From Trematomus loennbergii (Eukaryota; Chordata; Actinopteri; Perciformes; Nototheniidae), in contig JAAOOA010000127.1 of the NCBI GenBank assembly GCA_012861695.1, positions 1-64,000 on the forward strand: a stretch of DNA of 64,000 bases, written 5' to 3'. The notes beneath the pieces were generated by a model that saw only the letters and a program-made list of their open reading frames with translations, had not been told where the DNA came from and did not search any database. Below are positions 1 to 9,322 of the stretch, piece by piece. Made by a program: the position numbers and the translations under genes. Within the stretch, counting starts at the first letter, position 1. Each line of letters opens with the position of its first letter.

Positions 1-14
1 TGAGCTAACCGGCC
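1..14 (-). tRNA. tRNA-Ile (partial, window edge)
   Basis: The first 14 bases match the 5' acceptor stem and D-stem start of the tRNA-Ile copies further right. The rest of this gene lies outside the window. Confidence 0.7.
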
Positions 15-301
15 TACCTTTGTAGAACTTTTGAAGCGAGCAAAGTTCAAAAAAGGTACTGTTAAAAACGGTCAAATATCGGAGCAATTGTTGATAGTCA
101 ATCAGATCTGATCAAATCCCAGTTTGGAGTTGGTGGAGAAGAGATAGCTTGAAAAGTAGACTGCAGATTTCACAAGAGCTAGTTGTTGGAATATTTGCTT
201 TCTTTCACAAAAGAAAATGGTCTTCTACTGGACCAGAGGGTGTTTTGAATGACGTGACATTGGCAGGAAGGATTAGTTCAATGAGTGAGGCTAGATATTT
301 C

Positions 302-373
302 AAACACGAAGGGACTCGAACCCTCTATCTTCTGATTCGAAGTCAGACGCCTTGTCCATTAGGCCACATGGTC
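302..373 (-). tRNA. tRNA-Arg (UCG), short-unit type, acceptor mismatch
   Basis: 72 nt, cloverleaf intact in the D, anticodon and T arms, anticodon TCG in a CTTCGAA loop. The 3' acceptor strand is CGTGTTT instead of CGTGGTT, which breaks the pair at position 3/70. The same change recurs in the short units at 2967 and 4171, so it is a subfamily mark and not a random error. Function is doubtful. Confidence 0.7.
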
Positions 374-400
374 ACAAAAAATGCACCTTTCACAATTCAC

Positions 401-474
401 TGGCCAGTATGGGGATTGAACCTGTGACCTTGGCGTTATTAGCACCATGCTCTAACCATCTGAGCTAACCGGCC
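401..474 (-). tRNA. tRNA-Ile (AAU), short-unit type, T-stem mismatches
   Basis: 74 nt, acceptor stem GGCCGGT/ACTGGCC pairs fully and the loop CTAATAA gives anticodon AAT. The T-stem reads ACAGG against CCCAT, with two mismatches, whereas long-unit copies read ATGGG/CCCAT. It lies 27 bp from the Arg copy at 302-373, and a run of six T (minus strand) lies between them. Confidence 0.7.
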
Positions 475-760
475 TACATTTGTAGAACTTTTGAAACGAG
501 CAAAGTTCAGAAAAGGTACTGTTAAAAACGGTCAAATATCGGAGCAATTGTTGATAGTCAATCAGATCTGATCAAATCCCAGTTTGGAGTCGGTGGAGAA
601 GAGATAGCTTGAAAAGTAGACTGCAGATTTCACAAGAGCTAGTTGTTGGAATATTTGCTTTTCTTTCACAAAGAAAATGGTCTTCTATTGGACCAGAGGG
701 TGTTTGAAAGATGTCAAATTGGCAGGAAGGATTAGTTCAATGACTGAGGCTAGATATTTC

Positions 761-832
761 AACCACGAAGGGACTCGAACCCTCAATCTTCTGATCCGAA
801 GTCAGACGCCTTGTCCATTAGGCCACATGGTC
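761..832 (-). tRNA. tRNA-Arg (UCG)
   Basis: 72 nt cloverleaf with no broken arm: acceptor GACCATG/CGTGGTT (one wobble-type position), anticodon stem TCTGA/TCAGA, loop CTTCGGA, T-stem GAGGG/CCCTT. The anticodon TCG reads CGA arginine codons. It is the consensus long-unit copy and one of the best candidates for a working gene. Confidence 0.9.
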
Positions 833-1135
833 ACAAAAAATGCACCTTTCACAATTGCCATTGTTCATCTCCTAATTGAAACTAGTGTTTGCAAGTTCAG
901 AAAGTGACAATTGTAAAAATGCTTAGTATAATCGTTTTTTTGCAAGTTCAGTTTGGGACAGAGAGTAAATGATTGGACAACTTTTGGATAGTTATTCAGG
1001 TTAGACCATTTCAGAGCTTGTCGTGGACCAGGATGGACAGGTTGACTGGAGACTTCACATGTGAAAGTAATCAGAATAAATTCTCACATTTTGAAATAAA
1101 CACTACAGCTGCATGACTTAATACGTTAGATTCAC

Positions 1136-1208
1136 TGGCCAGTATGGGGATTGAACCCATGACCTTGGCGTATTAGCACCATGCTCTAACCATCTGAGCT
1201 AACCGGCC
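1136..1208 (-). tRNA. tRNA-Ile (AAU) with one base lost in the anticodon loop
   Basis: 73 nt. All stems match consensus, but the anticodon loop has six bases (CTAATA) in place of seven. This is either a pseudogene or a single-base sequencing deletion. Confidence 0.7.
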
Positions 1209-1492
1209 TACCTTTGTAGAACTTTGAAGCGAGCAAAGTAAAAAAAAGGTACTGTTAAAAACGGTCAAATATCGGAGCAATTGTTGATAGTCAATCAGAT
1301 CTGATCAAATCCCAGTTTGGAGTGGTGGAGAAGAGATAGCTTGAAAAGTAGACTGCAGATTTCACAAGAGCGTTGTTGGAATATTTGCTTTTCTTTCACA
1401 AAACAAAATGATCTTCTATTGGACCAGAGGGTGTTTTGAATGACTTCAAATTGGCAGGAAGGATTAGTTCAATGACTGAGGCTAGATATTTC

Positions 1493-1564
1493 AACCACGA
1501 AGGGACTCGAACCCTCAATCTTCTGATCCGAAGTCAGACGCCTTGTCCATTAGGCCACATGGTC
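1493..1564 (-). tRNA. tRNA-Arg (UCG)
   Basis: 72 nt, same sequence as the consensus long-unit Arg copy at 761, with all arms intact and anticodon TCG. Confidence 0.9.
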
Positions 1565-1864
1565 ACAAAAAATGCACCTTTCACAATTGCCATTGTTCAT
1601 CTCCTAATTGAAACTAGTGTTTGCAAGTTCAGAAAGTGACAATTGTAAAAATGCTTAGTATAATCGTTTTTTGCAAGTTCAGTTTGGGACAGAGAGTAAA
1701 TGATTGGACAACTTTTGGATAGTTATTCAGGTTAGACCATTTCAGAGCTTGTCGTGGACCAGAGTGACAGGTTGACTGGAGACTTCACATGTGAAAGTAA
1801 TCAGAATAAATTCTACATTTTGAAATAAACACTACAGCTGCATTGATTAATACGTTAGATTCAC

Positions 1865-1938
1865 TGGCCAGTATGGGGATTGAACCCATGACCTTGGCGT
1901 TATTAGCACCATGCTCTAACCATCTGAGCTAACCGGCC
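1865..1938 (-). tRNA. tRNA-Ile (AAU), cleanest copy
   Basis: 74 nt. Acceptor GGCCGGT/ACTGGCC, D-stem GCTC/GAGC, anticodon stem TGGTG/CGCCA with loop CTAATAA, and T-stem ATGGG/CCCAT all pair. This is the best-preserved Ile copy and the likeliest to be functional. Confidence 0.92.
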
Positions 1939-2223
1939 TACCTTTGTAGAACTTTTGAAGCGAGCAAAGTAAAAAAAGGTACTGTTAAAAACGGTCAAAT
2001 ATCGGAGCAATTGTTGATAGTCAATCAGATCTGATCAAATCCCAGTTTGGAGTTGGTGGAGAAGAGATAGCTTGAAAAGTAGACTGCAGATTTCACAAGA
2101 GCTAGTGTTGGAATATTTGCTTTTCTTTCACAAAACAAAATGATCTTCTATTGGACCAGAGGGTGTTTTGAATGACGTCAAATTGGCAGGAAGGATTAGT
2201 TCAATGAGTGAGGCTAGAATTTC

Positions 2224-2295
2224 AACCACAAAAGGACTCGAACCCTCAATCTTCTGATCCGAAGTCAGACGCCTTGTCCATTAGGCCACATGGTC
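2224..2295 (-). pseudogene. tRNA-Arg (UCG) degenerate copy
   Basis: 72 nt. The anticodon arm is intact, but substitutions in the acceptor 3' strand (TGTGGTT) and the T-stem (CCTTT) break pairs. Confidence 0.75.
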
Positions 2296-2607
2296 ACAAA
2301 AAATGCACCTTTCACAATTCACAAGTGCCATTGTTCATCTCCTAATTGAAACTAGTGTTTGCAAGTTCAGAAAGTGACAATTGTAAAAATGCTTAGTATA
2401 ATCGTTTTATTTGCAAGTTCAGTTTGGGACAGAGAGTAAATGATTGGACAACTTTTGGATAGTTAGTGAGGTTAGACCATTTCAGAGCTTGTCGTGGACC
2501 AGGAGTGACAGGTTGATTGGAGACTTCACATGTGAAAGTAATCAGAATAAATTCTCACTTTTTGAAATAAACACTGCAGCTGCATTGACTTAATAAGTTA
2601 GATTCAC

Positions 2608-2678
2608 TGGCCAGTATGGGGATGAACCAATGACCTGGCGTTATTGCACCATGCTCTAACCATCTGAGCTAACCGGCC
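2608..2678 (-). pseudogene. tRNA-Ile degenerate copy
   Basis: 71 nt. Bases are missing in the T arm, the variable region and the anticodon loop; the AAT anticodon itself loses one base. Confidence 0.8.
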
Positions 2679-2966
2679 TACATTTGTAGAACTTTTGAAG
2701 CGAGAAAAGTAAAAAAAAAAGGTACTGTTAAAAACGGTAAATATCGGAGCAATTGTTGATAGTCAATCAGATCTGATCAAATCCCAGTTTGGAGTTGGTG
2801 GAGAAGAGATAGCTTGAAAAGTAGACTGCAGATTTCACAAGAGCTAGTTGATGGAATATTTGCTTTCTTTCACAAAAGAAATTGGTCTTCTATTGGACCA
2901 GAAGGTGTTTTGAATGACGTGAAATTGGCAGGAATGATTAGTTCAATGAGTGAGGTTAGATATTTC

Positions 2967-3038
2967 AAACACGAAGGGACTCGAACCCTCTATCTCTGAT
3001 TCGAAGTGAGACGCCTTGTTTCATTAGGCCACATGGTC
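2967..3038 (-). pseudogene. tRNA-Arg, short-unit type, degenerate
   Basis: Carries the CGTGTTT acceptor variant, a missing base in the anticodon stem region and an extra T in the D arm. Confidence 0.75.
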
Positions 3039-3065
3039 ACAAAAAATGCACCTTTCACAATTCAC

Positions 3066-3139
3066 TGGCCAGTATGGGGATTGAACCTGTGACCTTGGCG
3101 TTATTAGCACCATGCTCTAACCATCTGAGCTAACCCGCC
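3066..3139 (-). tRNA. tRNA-Ile (AAU), short-unit type, mismatched
   Basis: 74 nt, anticodon AAT in a complete loop. The acceptor 5' strand is GGCGGGT, breaking position 4/69, and the T-stem has the short-unit mismatches. Probably not functional. Confidence 0.6.
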
Positions 3140-3427
3140 TACCTTTGTAGAATTTTTTAAACGAGCAAAGTTCAAAAAAGGTACTGTTAAAAACGGTCAA
3201 ATATCGGAGCAATTGTTGATAGTCAATCAGATCTGATCAAATCCCAGTTTGGAGTTGGTGGAGAAGAGATAGCTTGAAAAGTAGACTGCAGATTTCACAA
3301 GAGCTAGTTGTTGGAATATTTGCTTTTCTTTCACAAAAGAAAATGGTCTTCTATTGGACCAGAGGGTGTTTTGAAAGACGAGAAATTGACAGGAAGGATT
3401 AGTTCAATGACTGAGGTTAGATATTTC

Positions 3428-3499
3428 AACCACGAAGGGACTCGAACCCTCAATCTTCTGATCCAAAGTCAGACGCCTTGTCCATTAGGCCACATGGTC
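3428..3499 (-). tRNA. tRNA-Arg body with a UUG (Gln-type) anticodon
   Basis: 72 nt and structurally complete, but the anticodon loop is CTTTGGA, so the anticodon is TTG (UUG), which reads glutamine CAA. The rest of the molecule is the Arg body of its neighbours. One C-to-T change at position 35 explains it. See the matching change at 6809. Confidence 0.75.
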
Positions 3500-3809
3500 A
3501 CAGAAAATGCACCTTTCACAATTCACAAGTGCCATTGTTCATCTCCTAATTGAAACTAGTGTTTGCAAGTTCAGAAAGTGACAATTGTAAAAATGCTTAG
3601 TATAATCGTTTTATTTGCAAGTTCAGTTTGGGACAGAGAGTAAATGATTGGACAACTTTTGGATAGTTAGTGAGGTTAGACCATTTCAGAGCTTGTCGTG
3701 GACCAGGAGTGACAGGTTGATTGGAGACTTCACATGTGAAGTAATCAGAATAAATTCTCACTTTTTGAAATAACACTGCAGCTGCATTGACTTAATAAGT
3801 TAGATTCAC

Positions 3810-3882
3810 TGGCCAGTATGGGGATTGAACCATGACCTTGGCGTTATTAGCACCATGCTCTAACCATCTGAGCTAACCGGCC
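3810..3882 (-). tRNA. tRNA-Ile (AAU) with one T-stem base lost
   Basis: 73 nt, anticodon loop intact; one C of the T-stem is missing compared with the copy at 1865. Confidence 0.65.
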
Positions 3883-4170
3883 TACATTTGTAGAACTTTT
3901 GAAGCGAGAAAAGTTAAAAAAAGGTACTGTTAAAAACGGTCAAATATCGGAGCAATTGTTGATAGTCAATCAGATCTGATCAAATCCCAGTTTGGAGTTG
4001 GTGGAGAAGAGATAGCTTGAAAAGTAGACTGCAGATTTCACAAGAGCTAGTTGATGGAATATTTGCTTTTCTTTCACAAAAGAAATTGGTCTTCTATTGG
4101 ACCAGAAGGTGTTTTGAATGACGTGAAATTGGCAGGAAGGATTAGTTCAATGACTGAGGCTAGATATTTC

Positions 4171-4243
4171 AAACACGAAGGGACTCGAACCCTCTATCTT
4201 CTGATTCGAAGTGAGACGCCTTGTTCATTAGGCCCACATGGTC
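4171..4243 (-). pseudogene. tRNA-Arg, short-unit type, one extra base
   Basis: 73 nt with the CGTGTTT acceptor variant and an additional base near the junction of the acceptor and D stems. The anticodon TCG is retained. Confidence 0.7.
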
Positions 4244-4268
4244 ACAAAAATGCACCTTTCACAATTCA

Positions 4269-4341
4269 TGCCAGTATGGGGATTGAACCTGTGACCTTGG
4301 CGTTATTAGCACCATGCTCTAACCATCTGAGCTAACCCGCC
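4269..4341 (-). pseudogene. tRNA-Ile, short-unit type, acceptor damaged
   Basis: The 3' acceptor strand has lost bases (TGCCAG in place of TGGCCAG on the plus strand), the 5' strand carries the GGCGGGT change, and the T-stem has two mismatches. The anticodon loop is intact. Confidence 0.75.
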
Positions 4342-4627
4342 TACCTTTGTAGAATTTTTGAAGCGAGCAAAGTAAAAAAAAGGTACTGTTAAAAACGGTC
4401 AAATATCGGAGCAATTGTTGATAGTCAATCAGATCTGATCAAATCCCAGTTGGAGTTGGTGGAGAAGAGATAGCTTGAAAAGTAGACTGCAGATTTCACA
4501 AGAGCTAGTTGTTGGAATATTTGCTTTTCTTTCACAAAAGAAAATGGTTTCTATTGGACCAGAGGGTGTTTTGAAAGACGAGAAATTGACAGGAAGGATT
4601 AGTTCAATGACTGAGGTTAGATATTTC

Positions 4628-4698
4628 AACCACGAAGGACTCGAACCCTCAATCTTCTGATTCGAAGTCAGACGCCTTGTCCATTAGGCCACATGGTC
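4628..4698 (-). pseudogene. tRNA-Arg (UCG) with one T-stem base lost
   Basis: 71 nt; one G (plus strand) is missing in the T-stem. The anticodon TCG and the other arms are intact. It could be a sequencing deletion in a GGG run. Confidence 0.65.
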
Positions 4699-5007
4699 AC
4701 AGAAAATGCACCTTCCAATTCACAAGTGCCATTGTTCATCTCCTACTTGAAAACTAGTGTTTGCAAGTTCAGAAAGTGACAATTGTAAAAATGCTTAGTA
4801 TAATCGTTTTTTTGCAAGTTCAGTTTGGGACAGAGAGTAAATGATTGGACAACATTTGGATAGTTATTGAGGTTAGACCATTTCAGAGCTTGTCGTGGAC
4901 CAGGAGTGATAGGTTGACTGGAGACTTCACATGTGAAAGTAATCAGAATAATTCTCACTTTTTGAAATAAACACTGCAGCTGCATTGACTTAATACGTTA
5001 GATTCAC

Positions 5008-5081
5008 TGGCCAGTATGGGGATTGAAACCATGACCTTGGCGTTATTAGCACCACGCTCTAACCATCTGAGCTAACAGGCC
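5008..5081 (-). tRNA. tRNA-Ile (AAU) with two substitutions
   Basis: 74 nt, full anticodon loop. One T-stem substitution and one acceptor substitution (position 5) distinguish it from the copy at 1865. Confidence 0.65.
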
Positions 5082-5369
5082 TACCTTTGTAGAACATTTG
5101 AAGCGAGCAAAGTTCAAAAAAGGTACTGTTAAAAACGGTCAAATATCGGAGCAATTGTTGATAGTCAATCAGATCTGATCAAATCCCAGTTTGGAGTTGG
5201 TGGAGAAGAGATAGCTTGAAAAGTAGACTGCAGATTTCACAAGAGCTAGTTGTTGGAATATTTGCTTTTCTTTCACAAAAGAAAATGGTCTTCTATTGGA
5301 CCAGAGGGTGTTTTGAATGACTTGAAATTGGCAGGAAGGATTAGTTCAATGACTGAGGCTAGATATTTC

Positions 5370-5441
5370 AACCACGAAGGGACTCGAACCCTCAATCTTC
5401 TGATCCGAAGTCAGACGCCTTGTCCATTAGGCCACATGGTC
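5370..5441 (-). tRNA. tRNA-Arg (UCG)
   Basis: 72 nt, consensus long-unit copy with all arms intact and anticodon TCG. It lies in the unit just left of the hAT insertion at 5881. Confidence 0.9.
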
Positions 5442-5751
5442 ACAAAAAATGCACCTTTCAATTCACAAGTGCCATTGTTCATCTCCTAATTGAAACTAGT
5501 GTTTGCAAGTTCAGAAAGTGACAATTGTAAAAATGCTTAGTATAATCGTATTTATTGCAATTTCAGTTTGGGACAGAGAGTAAATGATTGGACAACTTTT
5601 GGATAGTTATTCAGGTTAGACCATTTCAGAGCTTGTCGTGGAACAGGAGTGATAGGTTGACTGGAGACTTCACATGTGAAAGTAATCAGAATAAATGCTC
5701 ACTTTTTGAAATAAACACTGCAGCTGCATTGACTTAATAAGTTAGATTCAC

Positions 5752-5826
5752 TGGCCAGTATGGGGATTAAACACATGACCTTGGCGTTATTAGCACCACG
5801 CTCTAACCATCTGAGCTAAACCGGCC
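5752..5826 (-). pseudogene. tRNA-Ile (AAU) degenerate copy
   Basis: 75 nt, with an extra A next to the acceptor stem and two T-arm substitutions. The anticodon loop is intact. Confidence 0.7.
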
Positions 5827-5880
5827 TACCTTTGTAGAACTTTTGAAGCGAGCAAAGTTAAAATTGTTGATAGTCAATCA

Positions 5881-6602
5881 CAGTGGCGAGCCGTGAGCTT
5901 TATACCTAGGCCCTCTGACCCCCACCCCTTCCCTCGAAAAAAAGACGTTATTGCGTCACAGCGTATACTTCAGCGGAATATCAAAACAACGGCCCAGGGT
6001 GCAAAACGCATCAATGACAGCGACCCTCTACCACACAAAACAACACCTGTGAACCCAATTTGTGTTCTTTGACATTGAAAATGATATTGCATTGTGTTTG
6101 TTACTTTCATTGCAGTTGTATGTCTTAAGTGTAATTCGGCATGCTTTTATTTTGAAGGCGAGTTCACGCTGTTGACAGGAAGTTGTTGTTGCTATGGAAA
6201 CAAGAACAGTTTCACAGCGGGCGGAACTCGTCATAAAGTCCGCGATAATAAAACCCACCCATTTAGAGGGAAGATATGATTGGTCAATTGTACTGTCATT
6301 TGACATTACTCTCTCGTTCAGTTACTATAGCGGGCCCTCTGTGAATCGCAGAGAGGCCCGCTATAGTAACTGACATTCAAACAGAGACTGAACAGGCAGA
6401 TTCGAAGGATTTATTTATTTGGAAATGTTATTTTATTAAATCAAGTTTTTTTTCGGTAAAACTAATGAAAAATATAACAAAAATAATATTAAAAAATATA
6501 TATTTAAAAAATATATATATTTTTTTAATGTTTTTAAATATTATTTTTTGGAATATCTTAGGCCCTCACAGAGGGCCTAGAGGCCCTGACGGCTCGCCAC
6601 TG
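5881..6602 (+). mobile_element. hAT MITE, copy 1 (CAGTGGCGAGCC family)
   Basis: A 722-bp non-autonomous element with inverted ends CAGTGGCGAGCCGT and ACGGCTCGCCACTG. It is flanked by perfect 8-bp duplications GTCAATCA at 5873-5880 and 6603-6610. The CAGTG terminus and 8-bp duplication are typical of hAT. It interrupts the spacer of a tRNA unit, and the other units show the empty site. No transposase is encoded. A near-perfect hairpin at 6320-6371 is present only in this copy. Related copies are at 16938 and 55609. Confidence 0.93.
6320..6371. repeat. Hairpin inside hAT copy 1
   Basis: Outer arms of 17 bp (starting AGTTACTATAGCGGGCC) and a smaller inner CTCTG/CAGAG stem form a strong palindrome. 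The other two family copies have unrelated sequence at this point. Confidence 0.85.
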
Positions 6603-6808
6603 GTCAATCAGATCTGATCAAATCCCAGTTTGGAGTTGGTGGAGAAGAGATAGCTTGAAAAGTAGACTGCAGATTTCACAAGAGCTAGTTGATGGAATAT
6701 TTGCTTTTCTTTCACAAAAGAAAATGGTCTTCTATTGGACCAGAGGGTGTTTTGAATGACGTGAAATTGGCAGGAAGGATTAGTTCAATGAGTGAGGCTA
6801 GATATTTC

Positions 6809-6880
6809 AACCACAAAGGGACTTGAACCCTCTATCTTCTGATTCAAAGTCAGACGCCTTGTCCATTAGGCCACATGGTC
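6809..6880 (-). tRNA. tRNA-Arg body with a UUG anticodon, second case
   Basis: 72 nt. The anticodon loop reads CTTTGAA, giving TTG (UUG). The acceptor 3' strand has one substitution (TGTGGTT). It shares the position-35 change with the copy at 3428 but is in a short unit, so the change may have spread by gene conversion or arisen twice. Confidence 0.65.
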
Positions 6881-6907
6881 ACAAAAAATGCACCTTTCAC
6901 AATTCAC

Positions 6908-6981
6908 TGGCCAGTATGCGGATTGAACCTGTGACCTTGGCGTTATTCGCACCACGCTCTAACCATCTGAGCTAACCGGCC
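6908..6981 (-). pseudogene. tRNA-Ile, short-unit type, U33 lost
   Basis: 74 nt with acceptor intact, but the loop reads CGAATAA, replacing the invariant U33 by G. The T-stem carries the short-unit mismatches and one more change. Confidence 0.7.
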
Positions 6982-7040
6982 TACCTTTGTAGAACTTTTG
7001 AAACGAGCAAAGTTCAAAAAAGGTACTGTTAAAAACAGTA

Positions 7041-7073
7041 AGTCAGACGCCTTGTCCATTAGGCCACATGGTC
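7041..7073 (-). pseudogene. tRNA-Arg, 5' half only
   Basis: Only the acceptor 5' strand, D arm and part of the anticodon stem remain. A deletion has fused the spacer start directly to this half-gene. Confidence 0.8.
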
Positions 7074-7385
7074 ACAAAAAATGCACCTTTCACAATTCAC
7101 AAGTGCCATTGTTCATCTCCTAATTGAAACTAGTGTTTGCAAGTTCAGAAAGTGACAATTGTAAAAATGCTTAGTATAATCGTTTTTTTTGCAAGTTCAG
7201 TTTGGGACAGAGAGTAAATGATTGGACAACTTTTGGATAGTTATTCAGGTTAGACCATTTCAGAGCTTGTCGTGGACCAGGAGTGATAGGTTGACTGGAG
7301 ACTTCACATGTGAAAGTAATCAGAATAAATTCTCACTTTTTGAAATAAACACTGCAGCTGCATTGACTTAATACGTTAGATTCAC

Positions 7386-7418
7386 TGGCCAGTATGGGGA
7401 TTGAACCCATGACCTTGG
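7386..7418 (-). pseudogene. tRNA-Ile, 3' half only
   Basis: The copy stops in the variable region, where unrelated satellite sequence begins. This is the right edge of the tRNA array. Confidence 0.8.
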
Positions 7419-7606
7419 GTACACTCTCCTGTTGAATTCAAACATTTCCCCCGACTTTAAACACTAATGTGCCCATGATTCAGACACTTATTCCTGGGTA
7501 CATGTGGTATCTGTTCACCTGGTCCTGAATTAAAACAGTTCCCCCGACTTTAAACACTAATGTGCCCATGATTCAGACACTTATTCCTGGGTACATGTGG
7601 TATCTG
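7419..7606. repeat. Satellite-like repeat, two tandem copies
   Basis: Two roughly 100-bp copies of a unit containing CCCGACTTTAAACACTAATG and TTATTCCTGGGTACATG. The same family recurs at 10010-10860 and 12084-12475. Confidence 0.8.
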
Positions 7607-8935
7607 TCCCCTCCACTTTTCAGCCCTGCCCCACATTTTCGCAGCGGCGGATGCCGTGGAACACTGTACAAATCCCGTTTCAATAATTCCCCTCTACTCT
7701 AAAGTCGCATCTAAAACGCGATCTGATATAGCTGTGTATATTTTGTTATGTTTGATTGTTATATTCAATCTCATTAGCTACAGGCATTTTTTAAGCTTGT
7801 AAAGCTCTCACTCGCCACTCTGCTGTTCCACAGCGCCGCTTCCCCTCCCTCTGCTGAAATTATGAATGTAAGGCGTATAGTAATCATAGATAACACGGCA
7901 GGGTCCGTTACAGTTTGTTTTTATCTGATTTCAAATAAACAAAGTCTTGGCTTTCAGAATATTAAACTTGTTTGGCAAATTCAGATGATAAATACAACTT
8001 TGAAGCTTGTAACGGCATAATTACAAGCAACGGAGTAACTTTACGTCACTGCAGGCATAACAACAGCCGGTGTTTCTCGTGAGTGTTTTCCCCGGGAAAC
8101 AAACACAATACACACAAACGCAAAAATACACAAACACACACGTATATACACACACACACTCGCGGGCTTCCCCTATCTTCCCTTCGTACTATTTTGATCA
8201 TTTGCTCCGCTAATAATCAATCAGATCGATCCAGAGAAGAGGAAACTTTAAAGGCCTTTTTCTCAAAATGATGACTCTGTAACAGTCATTATATAATGTG
8301 ACATATTTTGCTTAATATTTGGAGTAGCCTACAACAACAATCCTGATATCATTAGAAAGCTATGAATCTCCTCTTTCCAACAGTGTATACAACTCAAAAT
8401 GTGTCTTCGGGTCAATGCGACTGATTTCGATGGAGCAGGTCACTTTGCATTAGGTAAAATAAAGCAGGCAGACATAACAGGAAGAATATGTACATTTTAA
8501 CCCAATCAAATAGGACATTGTCACACCATTCAAATGTATCCATGTAAATTACAACCAATAAAAAAGCTTAGATTTGTTTATTCGTTACGTTGTTTACTTT
8601 ATTTGTTACGTTGTTCTGTGTGTGTCAGCCGTTAACCTAGATAGAAAAATATATACACTTGCAAACACGTCAGAAGAACCAGCGCAGAAGAAAACTATAC
8701 AGTCAATCTAAACTTAAATTAACAACTGGAAGGTCACATCCCTGACATCCACGTCTCCGGAGCCTGGACCTTCATCAATCATAGAACCAGCGAAGCCAGA
8801 TGAACCCAAAAGCAGCAGCTCTGCGGCCGCAGAGACTGTCAAAACCGCCGCCACCGCCGTCGTTGAACCGAAACAGGCTGGTTCCGACTGCATGGAGGTT
8901 TGTTGTCGGGACATTGAGACGGGTAAAGCTGCAGC
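7607..8935. other. Unassigned AT-rich DNA
   Basis: No gene or complete element is recognised. A short CA/TA-rich patch lies near 8100-8160. The last 200 bp may be the 5' part of the hAT remnant that follows. Confidence 0.5.
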
Positions 8936-8938
8936 TAA

Positions 8939-9322
8939 CTGACCGCTAGATTATTTGGGCAAAGAGAAAGGTACTTCAACGCAGAATGGTACAAAAACAG
9001 AGAGTGGTTAATTCTTTGCAAAACCACTAAACGGGCCTTCTGTGAAATATGCAGATTTGCTGCTGTCAAACGGCTTGTAACTTTCTCAAAATGTGGAGAT
9101 GATAGCTTTGTTAATATCGGAGTTAATAACTGGAAAAAGTGCCCAAGCCTCCTGGACAGCCACGAAAAGTCTCATTTCCACAGAGAGTGTATTAAAAAAA
9201 AGTGCGCTTTCTTCAGTCAAACACCAGTCAACATACAGCTTGTCAAACAACAGCGTATTGAGCAGGAAAAAAGAAGAGATGGAATGATGGAGCAACTGCG
9301 CAATTTCCAAAAGAACTCGTAG
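8939..9322 (+). pseudogene. hAT transposase fragment with TTF-type zinc finger
   Basis: An open frame of about 127 codons between stops, with no start codon at its head. It shows the N-terminal pattern of TTF-finger hAT transposases of the ZMYM/THAP12-like kind: EWYKNREWL, then CKTTKRAFCEICR, then FSKCGDDSFVNIGVNNWKK, then a histidine pair (SHEKSHFHRE). The Cys and His residues fit the zinc-binding set. The catalytic core (DDE/RNase H-like) and the C-terminal dimerisation region are absent nearby. Family assignment rests on remembered motifs. Confidence 0.7.

Larger units (their letters stand above)
1..7418 (-). repeat. Tandem array of tRNA-Arg(UCG)/tRNA-Ile(AAU) units
   Basis: About ten units repeat in the same orientation, and the tRNA genes read on the minus strand. 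Each unit has a spacer of roughly 285 bp, a tRNA-Arg body, then a tRNA-Ile body. Long units carry an extra spacer of roughly 300 bp between Arg and Ile; short units have only 27 bp there. Arg starts fall at 302, 761, 1493, 2224, 2967, 3428, 4171, 4628, 5370 and 6809, giving periods of about 460 or 735-743 bp. The left end is cut by the window edge. The right end breaks inside an Ile copy at about 7418, where an unrelated satellite begins. Clustered tRNA repeats are well known in teleosts. Many copies carry base losses, so the number of working genes is far below the number of copies. Confidence 0.95.

Noticed and set aside
3428..3499. A true tRNA-Gln gene
   Set aside because: Only the anticodon is Gln-type; the body is that of the neighbouring tRNA-Arg copies.
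149..5489. Repeated 60-95 codon open frames across the first 5.5 kb
   Set aside because: They run through tRNA-Arg and spacer repeats on the strand opposite the tRNAs, and their shared 'protein' is translated tRNA sequence.
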